Program-made: the position numbers and the translations under genes
Shown here: in pieces, positions 35,077 through 44,408 of the stretch
Position numbering within the stretch: position 1 is the stretch's first letter
Layout: every line of letters begins with the position of its first letter
The notes under the pieces: generated by a model
What the model saw: only the letters and a program-made list of their open reading frames with translations
Database searches by the model: none
Told to the model about the DNA's origin: nothing
Assembly (NCBI RefSeq): GCF_001507435.1
Contig: NZ_LMWH01000217.1
Coordinates: forward strand, 1-64,000
Origin: Streptomyces sp. NRRL F-5122
GTDB taxonomy: Bacteria; Actinomycetota; Actinomycetes; Streptomycetales; Streptomycetaceae
Direction: 5' to 3'
DNA length: 64,000 nucleotides

Positions 35077-36747
35077 GTGATTGCCCGCATCCATTCAGAA
35101 CCGGAGAATTTGGCGAGCGACACTGGCACGGACATGTTCCGCACTGCCGAGAATCTCGCCGAGGCCGCAGTGCCCGAGCTGGGCGACATCGTCACCGTGG
35201 AGCTGCTGGAGCTGACTCTGCGTGGCGAGGTGCCCCCACCCGGTGCCCTTTGCGGAAGTACGCCGTTGCGGCGCGCCGCTTTCCGGTCTCGGCGGGGAGC
35301 CAGTGGGGTCCGGCCCGCGTATGCGGTCGGTGACATGATTCCGGTCCCGCCGACGACCCCCTACCGACAGACCCTTGCCCATCTGCGCCCACGTCTCATC
35401 CGCGAGCTGAACGACGACAGCCTGTGGCTCGCCCGCGATGCAGCGCGCGCACGCGTGATGCGGGAGGCGCGGGTGCACTCCCTCGTGGTGGTGCCCCTCG
35501 TTGTGCAAGGCGTTGTCCTCGGCCTGGTTGCCTTGTATCGCCGAGCCGACTCGGGTCCCTACGACGCGGGCGACCTTCAAGCGGCCGCCACGTTCGCGGA
35601 ACGTGCTGCGTTGTGTATCGACCTCGTCCGCCGCCGCATCCAAGAGCGGGCCCGCGCCCGGCTCCTGCAACGGGCCCTGCTTCCTGAGGCGCTTCCATCC
35701 CTCAGCGCACTTGAGGCTGCCCGTAGTCACGTCCCGGTGGAAGGCTCCGGCGGCGAGTGGTTCGACATCATCCCTCTGTCCGGCGCGCGGGTGGCTCTGG
35801 TGGTAGGCGCAACGGAAGGGGAGGGCGCCGACACCGCGGTGGGCATGAGCCAGCTGAGAGCCATGATCCTCACGCTCGCCCTCCAAGACCTGGCGCCCGA
35901 CGAAATACTCTCGTGCCTGGACGAGGTGGCGAGCCGTCTGGACCGAGAACACGAGGCTCACCTTCAGCACCCCTTCGGCCTGAAGTACGTCGGTTCCAGC
36001 TGCATATGCGTGGTCTACGACCCCGTCACCGCGCACTGCTCCCTGTCCCGGGCGGGCGATGCCGACCTCGTGGTCGTCCACCCGGACGGCACCGTCAACT
36101 CCCCCGTCCTGGCCTCCCATCCACCGCTGGGCGCCGGTGGCCAGCCCTTCGAGGCCACCGAGATCGACGTACACTCGGGCAGCATCCTGCTCTTGAACAG
36201 CGGCGGTGATGACGCCCCGCTTTGCGACGCACAGGCGACTGCAGAACGTCTCTACGAGGTGTTGAGCCGATCCGGACCAGATGCACAGGAGATCCTTGAG
36301 GCTGTCCGTTGGGACGTGTCTTGCGGACACGAGCCGGTTGTGCTGGTGACCCGCACTCGCGCGTTCGACGCCGACAACGTAGCGACCCGGAGCCTGCCGC
36401 CTGACGCCGCCGCTGTCGCCGCCGCCCGCAGGTGGACCGGCCGGCAGTTGGCGAGGTGGATGCTCAACGAACTCGCTTACACCACCGCCTTGATCGTCAG
36501 CGAACTCGTGACCAACGCCATTCGCTACTCCACGGGGCCGGTGGAACTCCGCCTGATCAATGACGACCGCACACTCATCTGCGAGGTCTCCGATACCAGC
36601 AGCGCGGCTCCCCGTCTGCGAAAGCCGGAGCGCAGCGATGAGAGCGGCCGCGGCCTGCCCATCGTGACGCAGCTCACGCAGCATCAGGGGACTCGCTACA
36701 CCGCTTCCGGCAAGACCGTCTGGACTGAACAAGACCTTCCGACATGA
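35077..36747 (+). CDS. GAF-PP2C-HATPase protein with degenerate phosphatase motifs
   Basis: 556 residues from a GTG with AGGA eight bases before it. The start has a partial sensor region (RTAENLAEAAVPELGDIVTV) and a GAF domain (to about 190). A SpoIIE-type PP2C domain (about 200-400) and an HATPase_c/anti-sigma kinase domain (about 430-550; ALIVSELVTNAIRYS, SGRGLPIVTQL) follow. In the phosphatase part canonical GGDWYD is GGEWFD (E227), GDVxGHG is GATEGEG (A245) and the YTDG motif is NSGGDD. The metal-binding Asp residues are thus mostly lost, so phosphatase activity is doubtful while the kinase-like domain looks intact. It probably acts in a partner-switching sigma-factor pathway as kinase or decoy. 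Confidence 0.88.
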   Translation: MIARIHSEPENLASDTGTDMFRTAENLAEAAVPELGDIVTVELLELTLRGEVPPPGALCGSTPLRRAAFRSRRGASGVRPAYAVGDMIPVPPTTPYRQTLAHLRPRLIRELNDDSLWLARDAARARVMREARVHSLVVVPLVVQGVVLGLVALYRRADSGPYDAGDLQAAATFAERAALCIDLVRRRIQERARARLLQRALLPEALPSLSALEAARSHVPVEGSGGEWFDIIPLSGARVALVVGATEGEGADTAVGMSQLRAMILTLALQDLAPDEILSCLDEVASRLDREHEAHLQHPFGLKYVGSSCICVVYDPVTAHCSLSRAGDADLVVVHPDGTVNSPVLASHPPLGAGGQPFEATEIDVHSGSILLLNSGGDDAPLCDAQATAERLYEVLSRSGPDAQEILEAVRWDVSCGHEPVVLVTRTRAFDADNVATRSLPPDAAAVAAARRWTGRQLARWMLNELAYTTALIVSELVTNAIRYSTGPVELRLINDDRTLICEVSDTSSAAPRLRKPERSDESGRGLPIVTQLTQHQGTRYTASGKTVWTEQDLPT

Positions 36748-36895
36748 GCCGCCATCCCGAAAGCCGCCACCCCCTTCAAGAGCACGTTGTGCGTTGGTCG
36801 CCACGGGCGTCGAAGTCGAGCCCGCCGCGGTCCGACATGTACTCGCTCCACGGACACGCGCGTGTACATCCCGTTCCCGTCCCAGGAGCCCAGGC

Positions 36896-38065
36896 ATGAG
36901 TGCGCAGGTCAAGGAGCCCACGTCATCCCGGAGGATCCCCCTTCGGCCCCTGCGGCAGCGCATCGGCCCGAACTGGCGCCTCCGGTGGATTCGGCAAGTG
37001 GGCCAGCCGTTCGAGTGGATCCGCCTTGCCCCACTGCTGTTGATAGCGCTGACCGTGGTGGCGGATACCCTCACGCCCCACCTGCAGTTCAACCGGTTGC
37101 TGGGGGCTGCGCCGGCATTGGCCGCCGCCACGTGGCCACTGGCCGGCACGCTGGCCATCGGACTGCTCGCCTTCGTCGCCGCCATCGGGCTCGCGGCCAC
37201 CTACAACCACGACCTGGGCGGGACATCCAGCCTGTTCACGATGCTGGCGATCACGGCCATCACCCTGGCCGCCGCCTACGCCAGCCGGGTACGCCAGCAC
37301 CGGGAGCGCACCCTCGCCGACATCCGCACCGTAGCGGAGACCGCGCAGCAGGTGCTGCTACGTCCGCTACCGCCCCACCTCGGGCACGTCGACATCGAAC
37401 TCCTCTACCAGGCCGCTGCCCCGCACGCCCAGATCGGCGGAGACTTCTACGAAGCGCGCCAGACCCAGCACGGGGTGCGGCTGATCATCGGCGACGTGCG
37501 CGGCAAAGGACTTCCAGCCGTCGAGGCCGCCTCCGTGGTGCTCAGCTCGTTCCGGGTGAACGTGCGCGACGCACCCGATCTGGCGGACCTGGCAGCCCGG
37601 CTGGAGACCAGCATGAACGAATACTGCGAGGACCTTGCCAGTGAGGACGCGATGGAGTGCTTCGTCACCACCCTGCTGGTCGAGATCCCCGCTGGGCAGT
37701 CCATCGCGCGCCTGGTCACCTGTGGGCACCCCCCTCCGCTGCTGCTGCACGACGGAGAAGTGCGCGAGGTGGAACCCAGCGCGCCGTCACCGCCCGTCAA
37801 CCTGGCTGCCCTGCTCGGCGCCCAGTACCAGATCGACGTCGTCCCCTTCACCGTCGGCGATCGGCTGCTGCTCTACACCGACGGCGTCAGTGAGAGTCGC
37901 GACCTCACCGGGACCTTCTACCCCCTCAGCCAGCGCATCCGCCGATGGTCCTTGGCAACTCCCCGCCAGCTCCTCGCCCACCTCCACCATGACTTGAGCG
38001 CCTACGTCTCAGGCGCCCTCGACGACGACCTCACGGCCCTGGTCGCCCATCGTGCCGGGGCGTGA
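36896..38065 (+). CDS. Membrane-anchored SpoIIE-type PP2C phosphatase
   Basis: 389 residues from an ATG behind CAGGAG. An N-terminal basic region precedes about three or four membrane segments (residues 40-140), then a short coiled linker and a PP2C_SIG domain. Metal-binding motifs are intact: IGGDFYEARQ near residue 180, IIGDVRGKGLPAVEAASVVL, LLLYTDGVSESRD and DDDLTALV. It should dephosphorylate an anti-anti-sigma factor in response to a membrane signal. It lies 148 bases after the degenerate relative; the pair may form an opposing kinase/phosphatase switch, but no STAS-domain partner is in the window. Confidence 0.92.
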   Translation: MSAQVKEPTSSRRIPLRPLRQRIGPNWRLRWIRQVGQPFEWIRLAPLLLIALTVVADTLTPHLQFNRLLGAAPALAAATWPLAGTLAIGLLAFVAAIGLAATYNHDLGGTSSLFTMLAITAITLAAAYASRVRQHRERTLADIRTVAETAQQVLLRPLPPHLGHVDIELLYQAAAPHAQIGGDFYEARQTQHGVRLIIGDVRGKGLPAVEAASVVLSSFRVNVRDAPDLADLAARLETSMNEYCEDLASEDAMECFVTTLLVEIPAGQSIARLVTCGHPPPLLLHDGEVREVEPSAPSPPVNLAALLGAQYQIDVVPFTVGDRLLLYTDGVSESRDLTGTFYPLSQRIRRWSLATPRQLLAHLHHDLSAYVSGALDDDLTALVAHRAGA

Positions 38066-38277
38066 CCGCGTGGAGCTGATTCACCGCGCGGACGTCAATG
38101 GGGGCTGCCGGCGGGGGCGGGAAGCGTCGGCAGCCCGGTGGAGCCCGGCCCACATCCTGACCTCGGTCCGCTCGGCGAACGCTGATGCGCCGTGGGTCCA
38201 GAAGGCCGGGTTGCCCCTGGCGGCACTCCACCAGGGGACTCAAGCCAGCCACGGGCACCGGCGCACTATCGCGGGGA

Positions 38278-39096
38278 CTACTCGTAGCCGAGGACCTTGA
38301 AGTTCTTGCTCACGAAGATGTGGTGCGGCCAGTTGACGCTGATGTTGTGGACCTCATACTCACCATTGCTCAGCTTCACCACCCGGTCGTTGATGCCTCC
38401 GGGGACGACGGCCTGCGCGGCCTTGGTCGCCTTGTCAGCCGCCGCCCCACTGACGATCGTCCCCTCTCCCTCGGTGTAGTCCGGGATCTGACCGACCGAC
38501 TTCGCCGGTGACGGCGTCCCCTGCTTGAAGGGGATCACCCCTGCCGCCTCGGCAGCCGCAACTCCGCCGTCACCCTTGGGCTGCACGATGACCCTCGTAG
38601 CCGTGATGGTCGGGCTGTCGACCGTCCCCAGGACGAGGACGCTTGCGCCCTCCTTCACGGCTCGCCCCGAGGCGCGGCGGGTCCCTTTCCTATAGGTGGT
38701 GGAGGACTCCTCGTCGACAGTCACCTTCACACCCGTTGCCGTTGACAGGGTGAAGCCCGACGTGGACGTGGTCTCGACGATGCCGGTCGCACCCCCGGCA
38801 GACGGCCCAGCCACGGGCCCGCCACCGGCGGGCCGGCTGGGCGTTACCGTCGGTGAGGCTGAGGCTGCGGCTGTGGCTGTGGAAGAAACGGACAACACGG
38901 ACGACGAGGAAACCGCTGCGGCGGACGTGCCAGCAGTGGCCAGTCCGGCCAACGCACACGTCAGCCCGGCGGCCACAATCAATCCACCCTTCTTCTTCGA
39001 CAGCAACCGCCGCACCCTTGAGTGGCGTGCTCGCACGGCCATGGTCGCCTGGGCTGAGCCGACCGGCGAGTGACGTGTCGGGTCATAGTCATTCAT
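38278..39096 (-). CDS. Secreted or membrane-anchored protein with DUF5666-like domain
   Basis: 272 residues from an ATG behind CAGGAG. A basic cytoplasmic N terminus ending in RLLSKKKGG leads to one hydrophobic helix (LIVAAGLTCALAGLATAGTS), followed by a Ser/Thr/Ala/Pro-rich linker (residues 60-100). The domain GIVETTSTSGFTLSTATGVK and VTVDEESSTTYRKG, then VLVLGTVDSPTITATRVIVQ, is the small beta-barrel DUF5666 type. The C-terminal part ends HHIFVSKNFKVLGYE. Function is unknown; extracellular location is predicted. It is convergent with the phosphatase gene. Confidence 0.8.
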   Translation of the reverse strand: MNDYDPTRHSPVGSAQATMAVRARHSRVRRLLSKKKGGLIVAAGLTCALAGLATAGTSAAAVSSSSVLSVSSTATAAASASPTVTPSRPAGGGPVAGPSAGGATGIVETTSTSGFTLSTATGVKVTVDEESSTTYRKGTRRASGRAVKEGASVLVLGTVDSPTITATRVIVQPKGDGGVAAAEAAGVIPFKQGTPSPAKSVGQIPDYTEGEGTIVSGAAADKATKAAQAVVPGGINDRVVKLSNGEYEVHNISVNWPHHIFVSKNFKVLGYE

Positions 39097-39338
39097 GACT
39101 GCTCCTGATCGCGTGGGCAACTGGTGGCAAGCCTGCTGGCCGTTCGTATGAGGACGCTGTAGTTGACCTGAGGACCTTCTTAGCACTCCAGCTGTAGATC
39201 GCGATCTTGCTGATGGGCGTCTGGTGACAGCGAACCTTGAGCACCTGCCATCCAAGGCTCGTCTACTGGCTCTCTCGTGACAGCGAAGATTGATCGCCCA
39301 GCTCAGGCCCGGTGCGACGTGCCTTTGGCGGGTGGCGC

Positions 39339-39827
39339 ATGATGCCCGGCATGGAGAGCACGGTCGAGAAGATCAAGGTCTGGTTCCGGTTCGTTCCTCG
39401 CGAGGGGTGGTTCCCGCAGGACACCGAGGGTCTATGGGCTACGAGGCTCAGCGCTGACACGGCGCGCGTACAGAACGTCCCCTTTCTTCAGAATGGGGTG
39501 GCTGAGGGTGACGTTGTGCGGTTCCAGACCGACTCAGAGGGGCTTCACTGGGCCGTGGGGCGGGTCAGCGCCTCCGGCAACTGCACGATTCGCGTTGTGC
39601 CTGTGCCTTCCGGCCCGCTGGGACGTAGCCCCCAGGCAGTTCATCAGCATCTTTCGAGATTCGGGCTCGGTGGCGAGGTCTTCAGTGAAGAATTCCCGAT
39701 GATGGCCTTCAACGCACCGGCCGGTGGCGACTTCCACGGAATCAAGGCGCTCCTGACCCAAGGACAAGAGGATGGGTGGTGGCACTACGAAGTCGGCAGT
39801 GCAACCGATGAGTGGTGGAACGCCTGA
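39339..39827 (+). CDS. DUF4265-like protein
   Basis: 162 residues. KIKVWFRFVPREGWFPQDTE, NVPFLQNGVAEGDVVRFQTD and the later HHLSRFGL-like helix (HQHLSRFGLGGEVFSEEFPM) follow the DUF4265 pattern, a frequent small protein family in Streptomyces with unknown role. Three in-frame ATGs (39339, 39342, 39351) compete and no strong RBS separates them. It is monocistronic at the edge of an accessory region. Confidence 0.75.
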   Translation: MMPGMESTVEKIKVWFRFVPREGWFPQDTEGLWATRLSADTARVQNVPFLQNGVAEGDVVRFQTDSEGLHWAVGRVSASGNCTIRVVPVPSGPLGRSPQAVHQHLSRFGLGGEVFSEEFPMMAFNAPAGGDFHGIKALLTQGQEDGWWHYEVGSATDEWWNA

Positions 39828-39973
39828 TCTTCGCGCGCTCCGAGAAGGCCATCCTTTGGTGGGCACGCGCTCAAGGTTGGCTGACGCAAGACTGTGGGCC
39901 TGTACGGAGACGGGTGCGGCCACCGTTGATCATCATGAGTTGTGTGGACCAACGATGAGACGGTGGCCGCAGG

Positions 39974-40420
39974 TCACAGCATAGATCCCGCCCGATGGCG
40001 GAAGGGCCCCAGTCGTCGTTCGTCGGGAGTCGGATCAGATCGCAGGGATTTCGGTCCCGAAGCGGCGGCTCGGCGATAACGGCCTCCTAGAGAACCGAAG
40101 ACAACAGTCCGTTTACGCCCTCGCAGCGTCTCCAGCGACATGTCATTGATCCTCGCTCCGCGCTTGACCTTTGTCCTCAGCATCTTGTTGACCCAGGCCC
40201 CGATGGTTGCCTTGCTGAAGTGTTCGGCAGACCGGATGTCGCAGTTGCCGAAGGTGGGGAAGATGTACATCGCCAAAGCGCGCTGCTTTTGCAGCTTGTA
40301 GCGCTTGCTCGCGGTCCGGTTCTCGAGGGACTGCCGTGCCCACCGATCGAGGCGGTATCGCAGTTCGCCCTCGTAGGAATCCGGGTCGATGTACCCCTTG
40401 CCCGGGATCCGGCCTTCGCC
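39974..40420 (-). pseudogene. Tyrosine-type integrase, N-terminal/core-binding fragment
   Basis: YIDPDSYEGELRYRLDRWAR, SKRYKLQKQRALAMYIFPTF, NCDIRSAEHFSKATIGAWVN and KMLRTKVKRGARINDMSLET resemble the SAM-like core-binding region of an actinomycete phage integrase (FPxxGNxDIR...VGxWVNxML). The catalytic domain with R-H-R-Y is absent; after RGRKRTVVFGS sense is lost. Its 5' end abuts the DUF2199 remnant. This suggests a deleted integrated element in this region. Confidence 0.55.
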
Positions 40421-40431
40421 GGCGCCGACGA

Positions 40432-40836
40432 CTCCATGCTCTCGTCGGACCAGTGCGTGATCCTTGGACAGCACTACTTCGTCAAGGGCTTGATCGAGAT
40501 ACCGGTTATCGACACCGACGACGTGTTCTCCTGGGACGTCTGGGTCTCTCTCAGCCGTGAGAACGTCTCCCGAGTGCAGATCTGTGGGACAGACTGGGCC
40601 GCGAGGCTGAGAAGCCGTATTTCGGCTGGCTCACCACCGAACTGCAGGTCTACTCGACCACGACCCTCAACCTGAAGACGCATGTCCACACCCGCCCGGT
40701 TGGTGAGCGCCCCTACGTCGAGCTCGAGCCCACCGAACATCCTCTCGCCGTCGAACAGCGCACGGGAATCACCATGGACCGCGTGCGGGAGATCGCGGAG
40801 GTCGTGCTCCACCCCAGCGGCAGCGAGCAGCTATGA
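40432..40836 (+). pseudogene. DUF2199-like gene, truncated and frameshifted
   Basis: MLSSDQCVILGQHYFVKGLI, EIPVIDTDDVFSWDVWVSLS and REN match the DUF2199 core. Near 40595 the sense continues in another frame as KPYFGWLTTELQVYSTTTLN, then LEPTEHPLAVEQRTGITMDR and VREIAEVVLHPSG. The N-terminal Cys-containing part is missing at the border with the integrase fragment. It ends at 40836, overlapping the ATG of the next gene. The protein would be inactive. Confidence 0.7.
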
Positions 40837-41444
40837 GGGCCGACATCTCCACGTCGCCGATCCCGGTCGCGCCAACTGGCCTGAGCCGCCGGGCGCAGAG
40901 GTTCATCGAGGTGAACGGCATCCATGTTCCTCAGCAGAACGTCCAGCGCCACCGCGACGCCTAAATCGGGCATGGGGTCCCCGCTGCGGAAATCGAGCGG
41001 GCCGCGGACTTCCAGGACCGCTGGGGCGGCCCCCGCATCCTGGACGCCGGCTGTCCCGAGGGCTCGGCGGCAGAAGGCTGGTCGTTCCCGGCCGGGACCT
41101 GCCGGGTGTCAATGGCCCACGGATTCATGATCGGTCCCGAGGGCGCCTTCGGAATCGACGCCTATCGCTGGACACCCCTGCATGCCAGCACGGACGGATG
41201 GGTGGAATCCTTGGCGCTCGCCGACCATGCCGGTCGCTGTGCCAAGACCGTCACGAAGATCACCGGCAAGGCAGTCCAGTCCCTTGAGCTCCGCGGGTAC
41301 GAGCCGGTACTCGAAGTGAAGGCAGTGACCGACACCTGGTGGCGCGGCAAGGACTCGCTCATCGCCCTCTACCGAGGCGAGGCCGTTGGCCTTGAGGCAC
41401 CTCAGTGCCTCAAGGCCCATGTGTACGGTGGCCTCGACGCATGA
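40833..41444 (+). pseudogene. Gene for a SUKH-neighbour type protein interrupted by TAA
   Basis: One frame runs from the ATG at 40833 (overlapping the DUF2199 stop) to 41444, broken only by TAA at 40962-40964. Before it: RAQRFIEVNGIHVPQQNVQR. After it: AAEIERAADFQDRWGGPRIL, SFPAGTCRVSMAHGFMIGPE, GFGIDAY-like text, then HASTDGWVESLALADHAGRC and ADTWWRG-like TWWRGKDSLIALYRGEAVGL. Without the stop it would be a 203-residue protein of an uncharacterised actinomycete family. Downstream reinitiation at GTG 41106 could give 112 residues. Selection on the downstream half appears maintained, so the nonsense change is recent or an error. Confidence 0.7.
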
Positions 41445-41975
41445 GGTCTCCAAGGTGGTTGACTGCGCTCGCCAGCGCTCGGTGCCTCTGAGATCCGCGG
41501 TGCCGAACCACCGCCGGGGCTCACGCCCTCACCTATCAGTCGCGATCCGGCTGACGACGGCTGGCGTCAGCCGCGGATCCTCTGGTCGTGGACGGCCCGT
41601 GCGGTGTTCTCCACGGTGACATCAGTCATCAGTGCGCCGCACCCTGGCCACGCCGCAGAAGGGCCATAGCACCCCCGGAAGTACGCCGCTACAGGATGGT
41701 CCCCGAGAAGGTGCGGCAGTCCCGCGCGGCGTGCGAGGTAGCGCGGGGCTGCCAGGCCCTGCCGTCCAAGCCGGGCACTGGCACCCTATGAACTATGCCC
41801 CGGTTGTGCATGCCGAGCAGCGTGTACGAGTGAGGCCGTAGGCAGGCAACGGAATCGGGCTCGACAGCACGCCGTCTCACGTCAGCCTCTTACACGTGTG
41901 GCAATGGGCGGTACGCGACAACGCCCGTGTGCCTGCCCAGGCGGACGGGCACGCGGGCGAGACACCGGGAGCCCG
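41445..41975. other. Non-coding gap with a hairpin
   Basis: CGGCTGACG (41548-41556) pairs with CGTCAGCCG (41565-41573), with GATCC/GGATC extending the stem after a bulge; it may end transcripts of the preceding gene. A frame with MVPEKVRQSRAACEVARG near 41697 is too short to judge. Nothing else is recognised. Confidence 0.4.
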
Positions 41976-42200
41976 CTACACCTCGGCGGCGGCGAACAGT
42001 TCGAGGTGTCCACACTTGGGACAGCGGTACGCCTCAATCTGCCGGCGGGGCCGACCCAACCGCTTGGCGCCGCCGAAGAACCCCCGTTCCAACGCGCCCT
42101 CGATCCAGCGCGCGTACCCGCGCGAATGCTCACCGGCGTCCTCGATGAAACCCTCCGCCAGACCAGCGGTGCCGCACTGCGTGCACGTGTAGTTGTTCAT
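41976..42200 (-). CDS. Small zinc-ribbon protein
   Basis: 74 residues. It begins MNNYTCTQCGTAGLAEGFIE and ends with EAYRCPKCGHLELFAAAEV. The two CxxC pairs, 50 residues apart, should bind one zinc. The middle has GYARWIEGALERGFFGGAKR. Such short ribbons are common in actinomycetes as stand-alone proteins of unknown role, perhaps nucleic-acid or protein binding. The ATG at 42200 is supported by the ribbon location; the surroundings are non-coding. Confidence 0.78.
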   Translation of the reverse strand: MNNYTCTQCGTAGLAEGFIEDAGEHSRGYARWIEGALERGFFGGAKRLGRPRRQIEAYRCPKCGHLELFAAAEV

Positions 42201-42984
42201 CCGGCGAGTTTGACGTGCTCCATGGCCTTAACGCCAGGGACTCCGGCCTGGGTCGCCTAACCCTTCCGGGGGCTTCCTGCTTCACCGCGCTGTGCGGGCA
42301 CGTGTGCCCGTCTTACCGGCGCTCCACAGGCGTTTGGCGTCTCCACCCGTCCGACGGCGACGTTACGACGTCCCTCGAACAGGACGTTGCGGGCTGCATC
42401 CGTGTTTCTGATCAACTCCTGGACAGCCCACCTCGTGAAAGCGCGAGGCTAGGTGTGAGTGTTCGAGGCGCTCACGGCGCAGTTTGCGATGGCGGAAGGC
42501 CTTGCCCACCAAATGCACGGCATGTCCTTCCCCGTCGCGACGCGGACTTCCAGATGGAAACCCGCCCTCACAACGTGCCGAGCGCGTCCGTGCGGTCGGT
42601 CAAGGCAGGTCAAGGCGGCAGAGCAGCGCGTCCTGCGACTCCTCGGGCCTTTGACCGGCAGTCTCAAGCACCATGTGTTCGCTGTCGCACGGCTCGGAGT
42701 CCTGGCCGACGGCCTGCTGCCATCCGCGCAGCGGCAGGTCCATATCAACGGAACGTGAGGTCACGCGGTACCGGTGCGCCGCCCGATCCGAGCAGGCCAG
42801 TTCCACATCGATTGCCGCGGACGGCGCCCAGCCGGATGAGCGGACAGAAAAAGGGGCACCGTAGAAGACCGTCGCCGTGTCGAGCGGACCTTGACGATCG
42901 TCGGTTGCTCGTCCTGCGAGCAGCAGGGTGTGGTTCGGGTGCCGCTTCGGCCGGGTGTTCTCAGTCTTGTCCGTCCCGAGGTCT
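42201..42984. other. Gap before the RiPP-like locus
   Basis: No intact gene is recognised. A minus-strand frame at 42600-42806 reads VTSRSVDMDLPLRGW and SEHMVLETAGQRPEESQDAL, which is protein-like and may be a remnant; it has no known family for me. The rest shows no coding sense. Confidence 0.35.
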
Positions 42985-44397
42985 TCAGCCTTGGCCGAGG
43001 GCCTTCAGCGCGCACTCCGCCGCTGCCACTGCCGTACGGGTCTGATGGGCCACCTGGGCGCCGACGGGGACGGGATGTGTGCGCAGGGCGGTCTCGAAAT
43101 CTGCGCTCCAGGTGGTGAAGAGGTCGCTCAGTTCGTCGTGGAGCGCAGGGACGGCGGTGTTGGCCGACGCTTCGAGCAGGCGCAGCAGTAGGCCCGCTGC
43201 CCTCAGGGGTTGGCGGCGGGCCACGATGTCCAATGCGGTGACCTGGGCCGTTGTCAGGTGGCGGGGGTCCTCGGGGGTGTTCGCGGCGGCGACCTGCTGC
43301 GCCAGCGGTTGCCAAGAGGTGGCGACCAGGTCGTAGAGACCGGCGGCCATCCACTCCAGTACGCGGCGGAGGGGGTCGGTCTCGGGTGGGGGCAGGAAGC
43401 CGCGGGCCTTGTCGAGGACCGCGGTGACCTGTCGGCCGCCGTCGCGCACCAGGTCGGCCAGGTCGCTCAGGAGGCGGACGGCCTCCGGTTCCGGGGTGGT
43501 GTCCGCAACCATGGGGGTGGCCCATATGGGGACTTCGATGATGGCGGTGACGCCGCCATAGTGCTGGGGTGCGCACCAGGTGGAGCGGGCGATGTCCTCC
43601 GACCCGGCCGCCAGGCGGGCCGCGCTGTCCCCCGCGGGCAGGACGTAGATCGCGGGGCTGGGGTTCTCCCAGTACAGCGCGTCGTAGGTGCCCTGCTGGA
43701 GGGGGATGCCGAGCGCGTCGGCGGACTCGCGGAAGGGTACGGCCAGATCGGGGAGGTCGCGGGTCAACTGGATCCAGCTTCCCCCCACATCAGTGCTGTG
43801 CAGGGAACACTGGACGAACGGGCGCAGTTCGTCGATCACGCGGAGGAGGGCGAGGGTCTCCGGGATCGGGTGGGCTGCGACGGGGGCCCATTCGGGTTGC
43901 TCGGCGGCCATGGGGCGGTAGGCCGTGCGGTAGTAACTTGAAAGACTGGCGGGCCTCTTGGCGGAGGTCGGGCCGAGGCCTGGGCCGAATCCGGGTTCGG
44001 CACCGTTTCCGAGGCCGGGTACGGACACGGGATCGAAGCCGCGTCCGAGAACAAGGCCGGCGTCGGCTCCCGCCTCCGCGAGGGCGGCGCCGTCCGGGTC
44101 AAGGCACAGGACGATGTTCCAGGTGACGAGGGACGGATCGGTTGCAGGGGACTGCCGGTCGCCTCGTGCCGCCAACTCCGCCAGCGCGAGGGCTGTGCCG
44201 CCCGCCGCCCGCTCGTCCGGGTGCGGTCCGGCGACCACCAGGGCGTCGTGAGGGCCGTGTCCGGCGGACAGCATCAGAAGCGGGCGGCCCTCACGGGACG
44301 TCCCGATCCGGCGCAGTCGGGCGGTTCCGGGGAACCGCGAAACCAACTTCCGCGCCGAATCGGTGACTTCCGCGACCGTGAAATAACGGTCGTTCAA
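42985..44397 (-). CDS. M14-family zinc carboxypeptidase of a RiPP-like locus
   Basis: 470 residues. The zinc ligands are GPHPDE (His59, Glu62) and the distal CSLHSTD (His200); the catalytic Glu is probably E288 in AIIEVPIW. These are the marks of M14 metallocarboxypeptidases, which remove C-terminal residues. A Gly/Pro-rich insert lies at about 120-150 and about 150 helical residues extend the C terminus. No signal peptide is seen, so it acts in the cytoplasm. The start is TTG at 44397, only 11 bases after the stop of the 26-residue peptide gene, indicating one transcript. It likely trims that peptide. Confidence 0.85.
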   Translation of the reverse strand: MNDRYFTVAEVTDSARKLVSRFPGTARLRRIGTSREGRPLLMLSAGHGPHDALVVAGPHPDERAAGGTALALAELAARGDRQSPATDPSLVTWNIVLCLDPDGAALAEAGADAGLVLGRGFDPVSVPGLGNGAEPGFGPGLGPTSAKRPASLSSYYRTAYRPMAAEQPEWAPVAAHPIPETLALLRVIDELRPFVQCSLHSTDVGGSWIQLTRDLPDLAVPFRESADALGIPLQQGTYDALYWENPSPAIYVLPAGDSAARLAAGSEDIARSTWCAPQHYGGVTAIIEVPIWATPMVADTTPEPEAVRLLSDLADLVRDGGRQVTAVLDKARGFLPPPETDPLRRVLEWMAAGLYDLVATSWQPLAQQVAAANTPEDPRHLTTAQVTALDIVARRQPLRAAGLLLRLLEASANTAVPALHDELSDLFTTWSADFETALRTHPVPVGAQVAHQTRTAVAAAECALKALGQG

Positions 44398-44408
44398 TGC
44401 GTGTCCGA

